A stretch of DNA of 28,517 nt from Pelargonium nanum (lineage: Eukaryota > Streptophyta > Magnoliopsida > Geraniales > Geraniaceae). Each line of letters starts with the position of its first letter. Position 1 is the stretch's first letter. Location of the stretch: NCBI GenBank assembly GCA_036897485.1, contig JAYMTF010000900.1:1-28517 (forward strand), written 5' to 3'. Below, one piece after another: positions 10,732-21,839 of this stretch. The notes under the pieces are model-generated. The model was not told the origin of the DNA, searched no databases, and worked only from the letters and a program-made list of their open reading frames with translations. Position numbers and translations under genes: made by a program.

Positions 10732-12516
10732 TCACCTCACGGTAGAATAAGTAATGAACTCTCTGGAAGTGAACTCAAATGGCTGATGTGGAATAGGGTT
10801 CCTGTAACATAGCAGTTAACAAGGGTTAACTATTTGTGACAGAGTTCAAAATGTTCGAAAAAATATCAAGAGACATACGGTCGAGGCCCATAAACTTTGA
10901 TCTGCCGCACATGAGTATCCCTCCCGTTGAGATGATTCGACAATATAGCAATTTGCAGCATAAAAGTATTTACAAAAGTTTCCCTGCCAAAAATATTAGG
11001 AAAATGGATCAGACTCAAACAGTATTAGAGAACATGTTAACTACTCCCTGTCACAAAAATGAGTGTCATGTGAGTGCCCTCTTTCCTTTTTTAGAAAGTT
11101 AGTTATGCATGAATTGTCAATAGTATCATTAAATTTGTTATAAGACATGATCATGAGATACAAGAGTAAATATGCTACACTAACTTCTGCTTAATTTTCC
11201 TCAAAATAGAAACAGAAACATCAATTTTGGGACGAATGGAGTATTAATTAGCTGCCCAATTTCCTCATGCTATACTTACAGGGTATTAAATGTCAAATTT
11301 TATATTAATTAGCCCGTCTATTCCTCATAGTATTTATCTAAGCTATCTCAAGATTTACTCAACTAATCATATTATGTACCTATAGCAATACTGAAATCAT
11401 TTTGATAACGATAAGCAATTCCATTACACCAGACATGAATTCCAAGCCCGTCTATTTCATTCAGCTTACTTACACTAAACTCATGTGCAAGAAATCAAAA
11501 TACTGCCAACAAATTTAATCTGCAATCTTTATTAGCTAGTATAATGTTTGTTAAGTTCATTGTTCATTAGAACAATACATGATTACATTAAGGTAGCTTT
11601 TGGATTATTTTTTTTTTGTACTAGGAATAGGATTCAAAAACCATTCTCATGAACACACAAAAAAAATCCTAATCAAAACATGATGAATAAAAAATATCAT
11701 TCCCATTTTTTGATAAATAAAAAATTATAATCCCCACACTAATTATGATATAATATCACATATCAGTACCCTGAAGTCTTTGCAACTTGAAAGAAACAGA
11801 GTCTGAAATCAATATATTAGACATTTAAAGAGGGACAGTATAAGCAGTTCAAATACTCAAAATGGTTACCGAGGATCATTTCCTGATAAAGATAGATGAA
11901 TCCATCCGGTAGGCTTGAGGAGTTCCACAGTTTTTATTTCCTAAAAGGGGTTTGCAAAAGGCACAGCCAGGTTAATTAAATTGATTCAAATAGAAATTTC
12001 AGGAAAACACAGCGAAACATTAAAATAGTACTTAACTACTAAATGATAAACATGCTCTTAATTGAAGGAGAAAATTCAAATTGCAAAAGAAATCACCTTC
12101 AAGTTGTGAAAACCATTTCCAGCTCGAATGGATATCTTACTTGGAGTATAGCTCTCATCTAACTTAAAATCCACGTATAAAACAACTAGCTTGAAAACAA
12201 AACAAATCCCACAAATCAGAACAGGATGAGCAAGAAAATGTTCGATTTCAAAAGGTCATACAAACCACATACATACTTGAAGCTTGACTTTCTTCTGGAA
12301 TTGAATATTAACCATGTGAGGTTGTGCCCCATCAGATTGCCAATAGGTATCAAGACTATCGTCACGGAGACAAGAGACGCCATTTCCAGGTTTGCAAGAG
12401 CTGACACTCCAGGCAGCCTTCTTTCCTAATTCTCTGAGGTCATCATCTACAATCAGATGTTGACATCCTCCTGTAAGCTTTCCTTCTTCTTCTCCTTCTG
12501 ATGACTCAGTGGCCAT
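10732..12516 (-). CDS. APC10: Anaphase-promoting complex subunit 10 (APC10/DOC1)
   Basis: APC10 is the DOC-domain subunit of the anaphase-promoting complex, the ubiquitin ligase that drives mitotic exit. With Cdc20/Cdh1-type coactivators it forms the degron receptor. Minus-strand coding exons are 12516-12277, 12189-12097, 11940-11870, 10983-10879 and 10801-10732; they join in frame to 192 aa, which is the length I recall for Arabidopsis APC10. The DOC jelly-roll core is clear: [16 protein letters not shown] (about residues 32-47), [13 protein letters not shown] (55-67), [10 protein letters not shown] (71-80), [18 protein letters not shown] (84-101), then [16 protein letters not shown]. The protein ends TYSTVR, so the usual Ile-Arg tail is Val-Arg. 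ATG 12516 is the first ATG in frame; a 5'UTR intron with acceptor at 12541 is likely. A Stowaway MITE lies in intron 3. Confidence 0.96.
11042..11243. mobile_element. Stowaway-like MITE in intron 3 of APC10
   Basis: The left end is TACTCCCTGTCACAAAAATGA. The right end on the opposite strand reads TACTCCATTCGTCCCAAAATTGA. TA dinucleotides bound both ends (11042-11043 and 11242-11243), giving a 202-bp element. The internal word gttagttatgcat is shared with 8697-8945, and the tip matches the truncated end at 1-49, so all three belong to one family. It sits about 60 bp upstream, in transcript sense, of the acceptor of APC10 coding exon 4 (exon start 10983). Confidence 0.82.
11623..11670 (-). repeat. 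Fragment of a dispersed MITE-like repeat (copy B)
   Basis: Read on the minus strand this segment has atgagaatgg, then gaatcctattcc, in the same order as the segment at 320-368. It lies in intron 3 of APC10, beside AT-rich sequence with further partial inverted similarity (cattcccattttttgat at about 11699). Element ends are not defined. Confidence 0.4.
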
Positions 12517-13760
12517 AACTCCACAACTTCTAATCAAATTCTGCCATTGCCAAAAACTCCAGTGTCAAGCAATTAACCAATAAAAACCCTCCTAATGACT
12601 CCAATATGCACATGCACCGATGTATTTTGTTTAGACTTGCTTGCATACGAGGATAAAGATGCCATGCATTCATTAGATGCTTCTACTTCAAAAACGTACC
12701 AGGGGGGGCGTTTGGCACGACTTAAGGAATTACATAAATGTTAACATGACGAATAAGTGTTTACTTGTACAGGTTACAATTGACAGAAATGTCATCTTGA
12801 CGGGCTGATTTCAGCTAACTTACTTGATTCATATGTTCTGAGCAGTATTTTAATACTAAACATAATTTCAATATATGCTTTGTCACACATGATATGACAA
12901 CAATGTAATGAACTAAGAGAAAGCAAGTATCTAATTCATGAGTATTAATTTTTAAGTCTAGAAAAGAAAGAAATTAACAAAAAGAACCAAATATCATATA
13001 CTAATGTGAATAATATCAAACCAACATCACTCATTTCCAGAATGTATAGACTTTCTTCGAGGCACAGAGAAACTAATGTGGTCTTTTCAGTTTTCACAGT
13101 TAGATTAAAACCAAACCCGGTGTCTCTTCAGATGGCAATGGCATGCATTTTCGAGGAACACAATCCCCCTAACCTTTGTTAACAGTAAATCACAAAACAC
13201 CACACGTGATATTCTATTATTTGGTCTAACAAGTATTGCTTTTGAAGTACAAATAATTCAACATAAGCTTAAAGAACATTTGGATACTAAAATGAAACCA
13301 ACCATATCAACAAACAAAATTCGGAAAATTAGCATCCTAATGATTGTTTACTCTTCTATGATAACCTCATTCTCAAATCTCAGAGTCAGAAATTGCATTT
13401 TTTTATTGCTTATCATATAAATCAACACCAACAGTAGAATCAAAATGATCTTGTGCAGTGTCCAGACACACTACACTAGCGAGACCCACAAAACTCTTAG
13501 GTTAAATAACCTAACCGGCCCTAACCCTAACACGACCCCTAACTTTAACAGATCGAGGCAGCAAATGAAAGACCAACGCCGGCCGGCAACACCAAAAAAA
13601 AAATGCAGAAGCGGTGTACCTGCTGCGCTTGTAGCCGGAGAAGCCCGTCGACGGAGAAATGTGGCCGCCGGGGAGGAGGTTGGGACGGAGAGGAGGTGAT
13701 GGCCGTCCGGCGCCGGGAGGAGCTAGAGCTCGAGACCGGCCAAGTGGGTGTGAGAGATTA
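12517..13760 (-). promoter_or_regulatory. Probable 5'UTR exons, 5'UTR intron and core promoter of APC10
   Basis: Just upstream of the APC10 ATG the minus strand has an acceptor-like ggcaatggcag with the exon starting at 12540. The next strong candidate donor upstream is GCAGCAG|gtacac at 13620/13619, at the 3' edge of a GC-rich block (about 13560-13740) that stands out from its AT-rich surroundings. I infer a leader exon of about 13740-13620 and a 5'UTR intron of about 1.08 kb. The GC block has long open frames on both strands, best explained by its base composition. Telomere-like CCCTAACCCTAAC lies near 13519-13531. Confidence 0.45.
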
Positions 13761-14916
13761 TTTTTGGGAAGAATACAATGATTTGGGCTTCCGGTCAATC
13801 TTATCAGTAAGATTTCACAGCTTCTGTTGCAAAGCAGCAACGCCTTATTCGTATTGTAGTTAGATATAATTAATAGTGTGTACTTCTGGTTTTAATCTTT
13901 TATTTATCAGCTTATACTAGTGGTTTCTAGTCGAATATTTGGATGAGAATGTACAGTTTTAGTGTTTATAAATGTGATATTTGAACACAATGAGTTGGTT
14001 CTTGTTTCTGATCTTGAGTTCCAGTTTCAACCACTACTTTCACCATCTTTTGTTCTCAGGGTTGTCTTGTGAAGTTGTGGTTGTTATGAACTAACACAAA
14101 TGTCATTAATAAATTAAATATATCAACTCAAATGAAATCTGAATTTCTTTTTTAATTTGTAGGCAACACTTTGAATTTTCCGTGAATTTATGAATTTTCT
14201 GGCAAACCTAGGTCGAAGAAGAAGAGTAGAGTTTTGGAATTTTTAAAATACGATCATGGGTTAGACACATGACCAAATAGTATAATTTTTCGTCAAATGT
14301 AATTGACGGAAGATATTAATGAAAAAACAAACATTAATCACGTGTTTTTGAATATTAGAGATTGATAGTAATTCATAATTATCTTTTTTTGTTGATCAGT
14401 TGAGCGTATTAGAGTACCTCTCTCTTTTTGACCCAAAATTTCATCCACCCACCTCATACCATTGTCAAGAAAGCCGAGACTTCAAAAGAATACAAAACAC
14501 TTAAATCGCATGACCTTACAAATTTTAATTATCCGTTGTTATTATTTAAGGTCCAGGCTGTACATTATGGCCCTCCCAACGGCCCTTTCTTGATTGGGCT
14601 TTTTTTGGGTACAACTATAACGCCCATCCCAGCTGGGGTAGGGTCCACCACCAAACCGAACCGTAGATTCAAATTTCGAAATTTCAAACGCGTTCAATTT
14701 AACTTTTTCAAAACGACACAGTATGGCGGTGCACACAGAATCGGACAATATATGTCTCCCCTGACCGTCGCTGTAGCCTGAAAATGAAAGCAAACGAGTG
14801 ATCATTGCAAAAACGTTCCAAAAAAACGCTATCTTTCTTGCCCTTCTTCTGCTTCTGCCGTATTTTCTTTGTTCACGACCCAACTTGAGCTTTTTTTAGT
14901 TTCTGTTCTAGACAAG
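13761..14916. other. Divergent promoter region between APC10 and DRP1
   Basis: The region lies between the inferred APC10 leader and the DRP1 start codon. The DRP1-proximal half (14540-14900) is less AT-rich and has a TATA-like AATATATG at 14747-14754, about 165 bp upstream of the ATG, followed by a pyrimidine-rich leader. A long open frame on each strand around 14430-14880 has no protein-like features and is judged fortuitous. No repeat boundary or gene is recognised in 13860-14430. Confidence 0.4.
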
Positions 14917-17900
14917 ATGACCACCATGGAGAGCTTAATTGGGTTAGTGAATCGGATTCAGAGAGCTTGTACTATGCTCGGTGACTATGGCGGTGGAGAC
15001 AGCACTTTCTCTTCTCTTTGGGAAGCTCTTCCCTCTGTCGCCGTCGTTGGTGGACAGGTTTGCTTCTTCCTTTTCTTTTTGGTTCTCTATGTCTCTGTTT
15101 TGAGAGAGAGAGAGAGAGAGCGAGAGCGAACTTGAATTTTGAGCTTTGAGGTTTTCAGAGGGTGAAATTGACGTCTTTGGAGGAAGGGAGATGATGAATT
15201 TTTTTCAGGTTCTTTGGTTTTCTAGACGTGAGGTTGTTTCTGGGTAGGATATTCTATGGAATACCTCGTAAACCAAGCTTTGAAAAGAAATATTTCAGGG
15301 TTTAGAAGCAGGAAATGGACAATTTGGCTTAGATGGAGAGACTTTAAAGTAGAATGTGCGCGTTTGTCTTGGTGAACGTTCAGGTTTTTGAAAAATGAAA
15401 ATGGGGGATGATGAGAGGTTACTCATTGGAACTAATTTTGACTATACTTGATTTTGGACTGAATTTGAGGTTTCCAGTGCCAAAATTTGAAGTTTGTACT
15501 AGGTAGAATTAGAAAATGCTTCAACTTTAGAGAGAAATAATGACATTTAGCACTTGATAGAGGGGTTTTATTGAGTTTTTGTTTGCCCTGATTTGTTGTT
15601 TTCTTATGAACAAAGAGCAGACTTCTAAGATGGCTTTTGGTTGGTCTAATTTATTATTTTGTCCTGAACTGAGCAGAGTTCGGGAAAGTCATCAGTGCTG
15701 GAGAGTGTTGTTGGGCGCGATTTCCTTCCAAGAGGGTCTGGTAAGTATTTTATTTGGGTTGATTGGACATAGATACATTGTGCAATTGGAGGAAAGTACA
15801 ATGTATTCAGGTGCAATTAGCCCCTTGTATTATTCTCATTGGATGCTTTATGTGTGCCTTAATCTTAACAATGTATACAATATTTTGATTGGGTTGTTTT
15901 GGGGTGATTGCAGGGATTGTTACCAGGCGGCCTTTGGTGCTACAGCTACACAAGACAGAGGATGGAACACAGGAGTATGCTGAGTTCCTTCACCTTCCCA
16001 GGAGAAAATTCACTGATTTTGGTTTGTAATTTCTACCTTCTAATGTATATTTATGTTTATGCCTTTTGATATTGCTGCAGGATCAAATTGGATTGTTATG
16101 CATGCTTGTCTCAGACTATTTATTTATTACTTTTATTTTGCAGCTGCTGTTCGTAAGGAAATTCAGGATGAAACTGATAGAATCACTGGGAAGTCTAAAC
16201 AAATTTCTCCTGTTCCCATCCATCTAAGTATCTACTCTCCAAATGGTAATTTTTTTTCATTCCTTGTATACTACTATACTTGTCATGTGGTTTGGTTTGG
16301 TTATTTACAGCTGATTCTGCTAATTAGTAGTCTCTGTTATTTCTACATACAAAAATTGTCGACTTTCCTCTATATTTAGGTGCAGGTTCTAAATTAGTAG
16401 AACCTATTGATGCTTGTTTTTTGTGCTATTTGGAACTGGCATTAGCTAATAGATGTATGAAGTATTAACTATCAGGTTGTGGAGCCTTGGCACTGGCTGC
16501 CCTTACACATACACACATAGTTGGATTCTATCTTTAATTTTAAAATTGCAGAGTAGGTAGTAAAGATCACTTCAGCAATCAGTGTTCTTAAAGTGTTGTG
16601 CATTACAACGGAAGGAAAAATCCTATTAAGTGTATGATGTTATAGGAACAAGTTTACAATCAGTATGGTCTCTGATGTCCCAAAAATGTTAGCATATGAA
16701 GATTATCTTTTGTATCTTTTTGTTTATTTAGATCTCTTTTATTTCTTGAGAGGCGATTTACTGTTCTTTGCAGATTCTATGAAAATTCCTTTTGACATTC
16801 AGATTTTGACTGGTTTATTATGGCTAGGAGCCTAGGAATAGTATTTTTTCACATTTGTGATGATCTTGCAGTTCTTTTGACACTTTTCCTTTCCCATGTT
16901 TCTCAGTTGTTAACTTGACCCTTATTGACTTGCCTGGGTTGACGAAGGTTGCTGTTGGTATGTGCAATCTCTAATTTCTATTTGGATGCCTATTATGAAC
17001 TTGATATTGACCGGTAATCTAAACAAAAATGATATTTCCTTGCAGAGGGACAACCTGAAACTATTGTTTCAGATATTGAAAACATGGTTCGTTCTTATGT
17101 TGAGAAGGTAAGGAGATGATATTTCTTTTCCTTCTATAATGTGATACCTTTTTGTTCACTGAGTTAGGTCTTTCTAATGAGTTTTATATTGTTCCCCTTC
17201 CATGCAAGGAATAGATGCAAGCTTTTGTTCAATTTGGGATATGTGTGTGTATATATTTATGCTTGCTGAATTATACTCACTAAAATACCTCTAGGGGCGG
17301 ATAGGGTTAAGCGGAGTGAAAAAGTTTTTTTTGGTTGATATGCGTTCTCTGTCAAGCTGGTTAATTTGTTTTTACCCTCCAGTCTTCATGTTTATGTGCA
17401 AGCATATTAATTGCAACTGATCATCATTTGAATGGGTGGTTTCTGTAGCCTAACTGTGTTATACTAGCAATATCTCCAGCGAATCAAGATATAGCAACAT
17501 CTGATGCTATCAAACTTGCCCGAGAAGTTGATCCTACGGGTATTGTTTATAATCTATTTTCTTTTACTTTCTAAGATGTACATTATTATGTGACACTGTT
17601 GTCTAGTACTGAATTGTTTTCTCTTCGGATTTTGACCTTGACCAGGGGAACGGACATTTGGGGTGCTGACAAAGCTAGATTTGATGGATAAAGGAACTAA
17701 TGCTTTGGATGTACAAACTCTCTTTTCTCTATCTTGCTTCTTGTGTGTGTTTGTTTTTGTGTGGCATTTGAGCAGTTGTGAATGCATGATAATAAATTTA
17801 TTTCTCAGATTGTGGTGCTAGTGTTACACAAAAGTAGATAATGGACCAGTTAAGGTCTGGCAATATCTTAGGCTTTTAAATATGAAAGATGGGAACAATA

Positions 17901-20760
17901 GGATTAGTATCACAGATATAGATAAATCAGACAGAATTAGGAAGCCTAGGATGGAAAAGCAGTAACAGGGAACAGGGATTAAAAACTACTTTGATAATTC
18001 AATAGTCTCTGGTCAATCATCATAAGTAGAACTGAACAAAAAGTACACACTCAAAACCTAACCAAACCAGAAAACGAACTAATTATGTGATCTACTCGAG
18101 ATCTTCAAAAATTCTACAGTTACAAAGTATTCTACCAAGTACGTTAATTTTTTAAAATAGCTTAAATATCCTAAATTTGTTTATCTTATAATGGAAAGTT
18201 TAAGCCTGTGGAAGTATGGTGCGTTGGACATGTGTACTTCAGATGACCTATCTTAATATTTAATTTCAGTAGAGTTGAATGTGCTTTTTGAAAGTAAGAT
18301 ATTTGAATTTTTTTTTTTTTCCGGACATTGCTGTGTCTTTCTGTCACTAAGGTTCTTGAGGGAAGAGCATACCGGCTTCAACATCCTTGGGTTGGAATTG
18401 TGAACCGTTCACAAGCTGATATCAATAAAAGCGTTGACATGATTGTTGCAAGGCACAAGGAGCGTGAATATTTCGCAACCAGTCCTGATTATGGACACCT
18501 AGCTTCTAAAATGGGTTCAGAGTACCTTGCAAAACTTCTCTCAAAGGTATGGTTTCAGCCTTAATTGAATATATGAACGTGGGTTTTATTTTTCAACATG
18601 ATGTCAACTTTACGAATCTATATTTCAGCATCTGGAGTCGGTAATTAGGGCTCGGATACCAAGTATTACATCTTTGATTAACAAAAGCATCGAGGAACTA
18701 GAATCTGAGATGGATCATCTTGGTAGACCTATTGCTGTTGATGCTGGGGTAAGTAACCCATATGGCCTATAACTTTTGAAAAATTGCTACTTGTATTTTC
18801 ATTACTAAGATGTGATTCTTCAGGCCCAGTTATATACTATCCTTGAACTCTGCCGCGCATTTGACCGTATATTTAAGGAACATTTGGATGGAGGGTAAGT
18901 ATTATTAACTTTTTCTACTTTTCCATTATCAACTTTTTCTTGATTTTTTTCCAAGAGATGATATAGTTATGACGAATTTAATTCTTTTTTCATGTATATA
19001 TAGAAATTATTTGTGTAAAACATGTCACCTTAGGTCCTTAGCAAACCTGGCAGGGTCTCACCTGAGTTCCTTTGAGATGCATGACATCAAGTCTAATTTT
19101 TGTGATCTAGAGTTGCATGGGTTATGGGTACATAGTGCTGGTTGGGTGGAAAATCAAATTTGTGGAGTTGTAATTATTATTACTTCTATAAAATCTTTTT
19201 AAGGGAGGCATGATCTACTTGCTCCACAGTCTATTCCTTACTGCAGATGTGGATTAGATCTAGTAATTGATGGGTAACACCTGTAAAATCGGCAGTCTTT
19301 GGCGATTAAACTTATAGTTTTGCCTTTGCTTATAATTCTAAGATAAACAGTTAGCTTTGACTGGGTGGTTTTTGACTCTGCCAAGATGTGTTGGACTCCA
19401 GCTAGTTGCTAGTTCTAACTTTTGATTACCCACCTAAACCTTTCATTTGAATTGATGGATCACTAAAGGCTTAGCATGGTGGAGGCATCTTATGTTGAAC
19501 AAAATTGACTTCGTGTAAGATGAGGAGGATAGAAAGATAAGAGTATTCTCAATAGTTGTGCTTTCTCAATTGAACTCTAATCTTAAGTTGATTGATCTCT
19601 AGTTCTTATGTCATTGATGTGTTTTAATTTTGTATATTTGTTATTTCTTGGTTCACCACTAATATTTATTTGATTGATACAATGCATTCCGGTTTAGTTG
19701 TTGAACTCATCTTTTTTATATTCAGGCGACCTGGAGGCGATAGGATCTATGGAGTTTTTGACAACCAGCTTCCAGCAGCTTTGAGGAAGCTTCCATTTGA
19801 TAGGCATCTTTCCCTACAGAATGTTAGGAAAGTGGTTTCAGAGGCAGATGGTTACCAGCCACACTTGATTGCCCCCGAGCAAGGTTACAGGCGTCTGATT
19901 GAAGGATCACTTAATTATTTCAGAGGCCCAGCTGAAGCTTCAGTGGATGCTGTAAGTATTATTGTTTAATTTTAGTGTCAAACTTTGCGGAGAATTCTTA
20001 CATCTTTAAATAACCTAGAAACATTTATTTTGTAGGTTCACTTTGTCTTGAAAGAACTTGTAAGGAAATCAGTAGGAGAAACTCAGGTGATGTTGGGACT
20101 TGAGCAATCTTTTTATTGCCTTTTTTCCATGGAAAGAAATATATATTAATGTTTGTGATGGAAACAGGAGCTGAGGCGTTTTCCTACTCTGCAAGCTGAA
20201 ATAGCAGCTGCTGCTAATCAAGCCTTGGAAAAGTTCCGTGAAGATAGTAAGAAGACCGTTCTTCGTCTGGTAGATATGGAATCTTCATATTTGACTGTTG
20301 ATTTCTTTAGGAGGCTTCCGCAAGAAGTAGAGAAGGGAGGAAATCCAGCTACCCCTAATCCAGACCGGTATGCGGAGGGACACTTTAGGAGAATTGCTTC
20401 AAATGTTTCCTCTTATGTGGGTATGGTTTCTGAAACACTTAAGAACACAATTCCCAAAGCTGTGGTTCATTGTCAAGTTAAAGAGGCAAAGCAGTGCTTA
20501 TTAAATTACTTCTACACTCAAATAGGAAAGAAAGAGGTACTCTCTCTCTCTCTCTCTCTCAATATTGCATGAATGTGAAATACTTGTTTTCTCAAAGTGG
20601 TAAGTAAGTAATGATTTGGGAATTGTTTCAGGGAAAGCAGCTAGGACTGTTACTTGATGAAGACCCGGCGTTGATGGAGAGGAGGCTACAATGTGCAAAA
20701 AGGCTTGAATTGTACAAGGCGGCCAGGGATGAGATTGATTCCGTGTCGTGGGCTCGATGA
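14917..20760 (+). CDS. DRP1E: Dynamin-related protein, DRP1 (phragmoplastin) class, DRP1E-like
   Basis: DRP1 proteins are large GTPases that assemble on membranes and act in cell-plate formation and clathrin-mediated endocytosis. Exons: 14917-15057, 15677-15740, 15914-16021, 16144-16245, 16907-16957, 17046-17107, 17449-17539, 17646-17710, 18352-18546, 18629-18748, 18824-18894, 19726-19951, 20036-20086, 20168-20536, 20632-20760. They join in frame to 614 aa, normal for DRP1. GTPase motifs are intact: P-loop GGQSSGKS (45-52, split by intron 1), T72 in GIVTRRP, DLPG (146-149), TKLD (215-218) and NRSQ (246-249). The middle domain follows ([15 protein letters not shown], then [20 protein letters not shown]). 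The GTPase effector domain occupies the last ~90 residues ([13 protein letters not shown] to the C-terminus WAR). There is no PH or proline-rich domain, as expected for DRP1. The N-terminus [19 protein letters not shown] resembles Arabidopsis DRP1E; the exact paralogue is less certain than the class. Confidence 0.96.
15102..15126. repeat. (GA)n microsatellite in DRP1 intron 1
   Basis: An uninterrupted GA run (15102-15120) continues as CGAGAG. It lies 45 bp into the first intron of the DRP1 gene. GA/CT tracts near plant 5' ends can bind BPC-type GAGA factors, but a simple slippage repeat is sufficient explanation. Confidence 0.9.
20540..20560. repeat. (TC)n microsatellite at the DRP1 intron 14 donor
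   Basis: A pure TC tract begins three bases after the GT donor (20537-20538) of DRP1 intron 14, which is only 95 bp long. Variation in this tract would change the +4 to +6 context of the donor only slightly but would change the intron length. Confidence 0.9.
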
Positions 20761-21839
20761 AGTTGGAAGATTCAGATAACCCATATTCTTGTTGGGAAGG
20801 TTGACATATATAAGGATGTCTTTGATGTTGTTATTGTGATCTATTTTTTCAGGCTCACCAGTTTCTTAGGATTGGGACAATGCTGGAGTGCCTTGTGTGG
20901 TATTGTATGTAGAGCTTACCATAGCCCCTCTTGTGTAGTATAAATATTTTCTAGGATTATTTATATATATCCAGTCTCCTCTTTGGTTATTTAATGAACT
21001 GTTTTTATATAATACTTCCATTCTATGTTGAACTATTTAAAATTAGTTCAGTGATATTGATGTGACATGTACACGTGGCCACTTCTGTGAGATGGCATGA
21101 TGATGTATCATCACATGTTGACGTGACTCATAATAACCCTGCAACAGTCGGTTAAGAGGGGTTTTAGAAAAAAAAATTGTTTGCAAGAGTTCGAACGAGA
21201 TAAAACGCTAAAAGCTAGGCTAAAAAAAAAGTGAGTTCATAAAAGGGAAAACCATTTAACCATAAATTATTTATTTGTAATAATAAATAGACATTTGAAT
21301 TAGAAGCAATTGTTATTAGTTAATAGTAATTATTTATAATCAACCAAAATGACTGGACATTTGAGTTAGAACTTAGAAGAAATACAAACTTCAAATATAT
21401 ATATACACACACATACACCATTAAATACCCTATGAGGTTTAAAATAGATCCATTCCTTCAATTATATCAACTATCATATTGTAACTTTACTAACAACGCA
21501 TTATCTTATAGTCATAGAAGTTCACAAGCATAACTAATCATCTTTTTTTTTTCATTGGACAAAAAATTAGCAGATACAAAATGTACAGGTTGGGACTCAA
21601 ATTGAGTAGAGAATACAATGGTAGAGTCTTCAGAAATATACAACTGAAGTGGTATATCAAATTATTTTCTTCTGTGCAAGTGAATGATATATGTTGTCAG
21701 CAACATACAAAAGTAGCAAATCATGAATAGACTATATTAGAGAATGAATTATTGAATGGAATACGAGGAAACCCAAATATTATTTGGCATTCCAGGTTCC
21801 TGTCTGTCCTGGATTTTCCAGAGGAAATGTTGAAACTTG
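20761..21839. other. Convergent intergenic region: 3' flanks of DRP1 and the HAD gene
   Basis: The first ~240 bp should be the DRP1 3'UTR, with AT-rich candidate polyadenylation sequence around 20938-21010. The HAD gene 3'UTR occupies the right side on the minus strand. A TA/CA microsatellite lies at 21394-21416. The middle, about 21040-21350, is AT-rich with no gene, and no clear element boundary was found. Confidence 0.5.
21394..21416. repeat. (AT)n(AC)n microsatellite
   Basis: An ATATATATATA run passes into ACACACACAT. It lies in the intergenic region between DRP1 and the HAD gene. Confidence 0.8.

Noticed and set aside
12701..12740. Sequence agggggggcgtttggcacga, like the terminal motif of some plant DNA transposons
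   Set aside because: No inverted partner was found within the APC10 5'UTR intron; a single G-rich word is insufficient.
13445..13863. Overlapping long open frames on both strands at 13.4-13.9 kb
   Set aside because: They coincide with a GC-rich block that has few stop codons by composition. The translations are Arg/Pro-rich without domain likeness. A 5'UTR/promoter of APC10 explains the block better.
14428..14883. Open frames of 113 and 117 codons on opposite strands upstream of DRP1
   Set aside because: They overlap each other in the DRP1 promoter, start or end at arbitrary points, and show no recognisable motifs.
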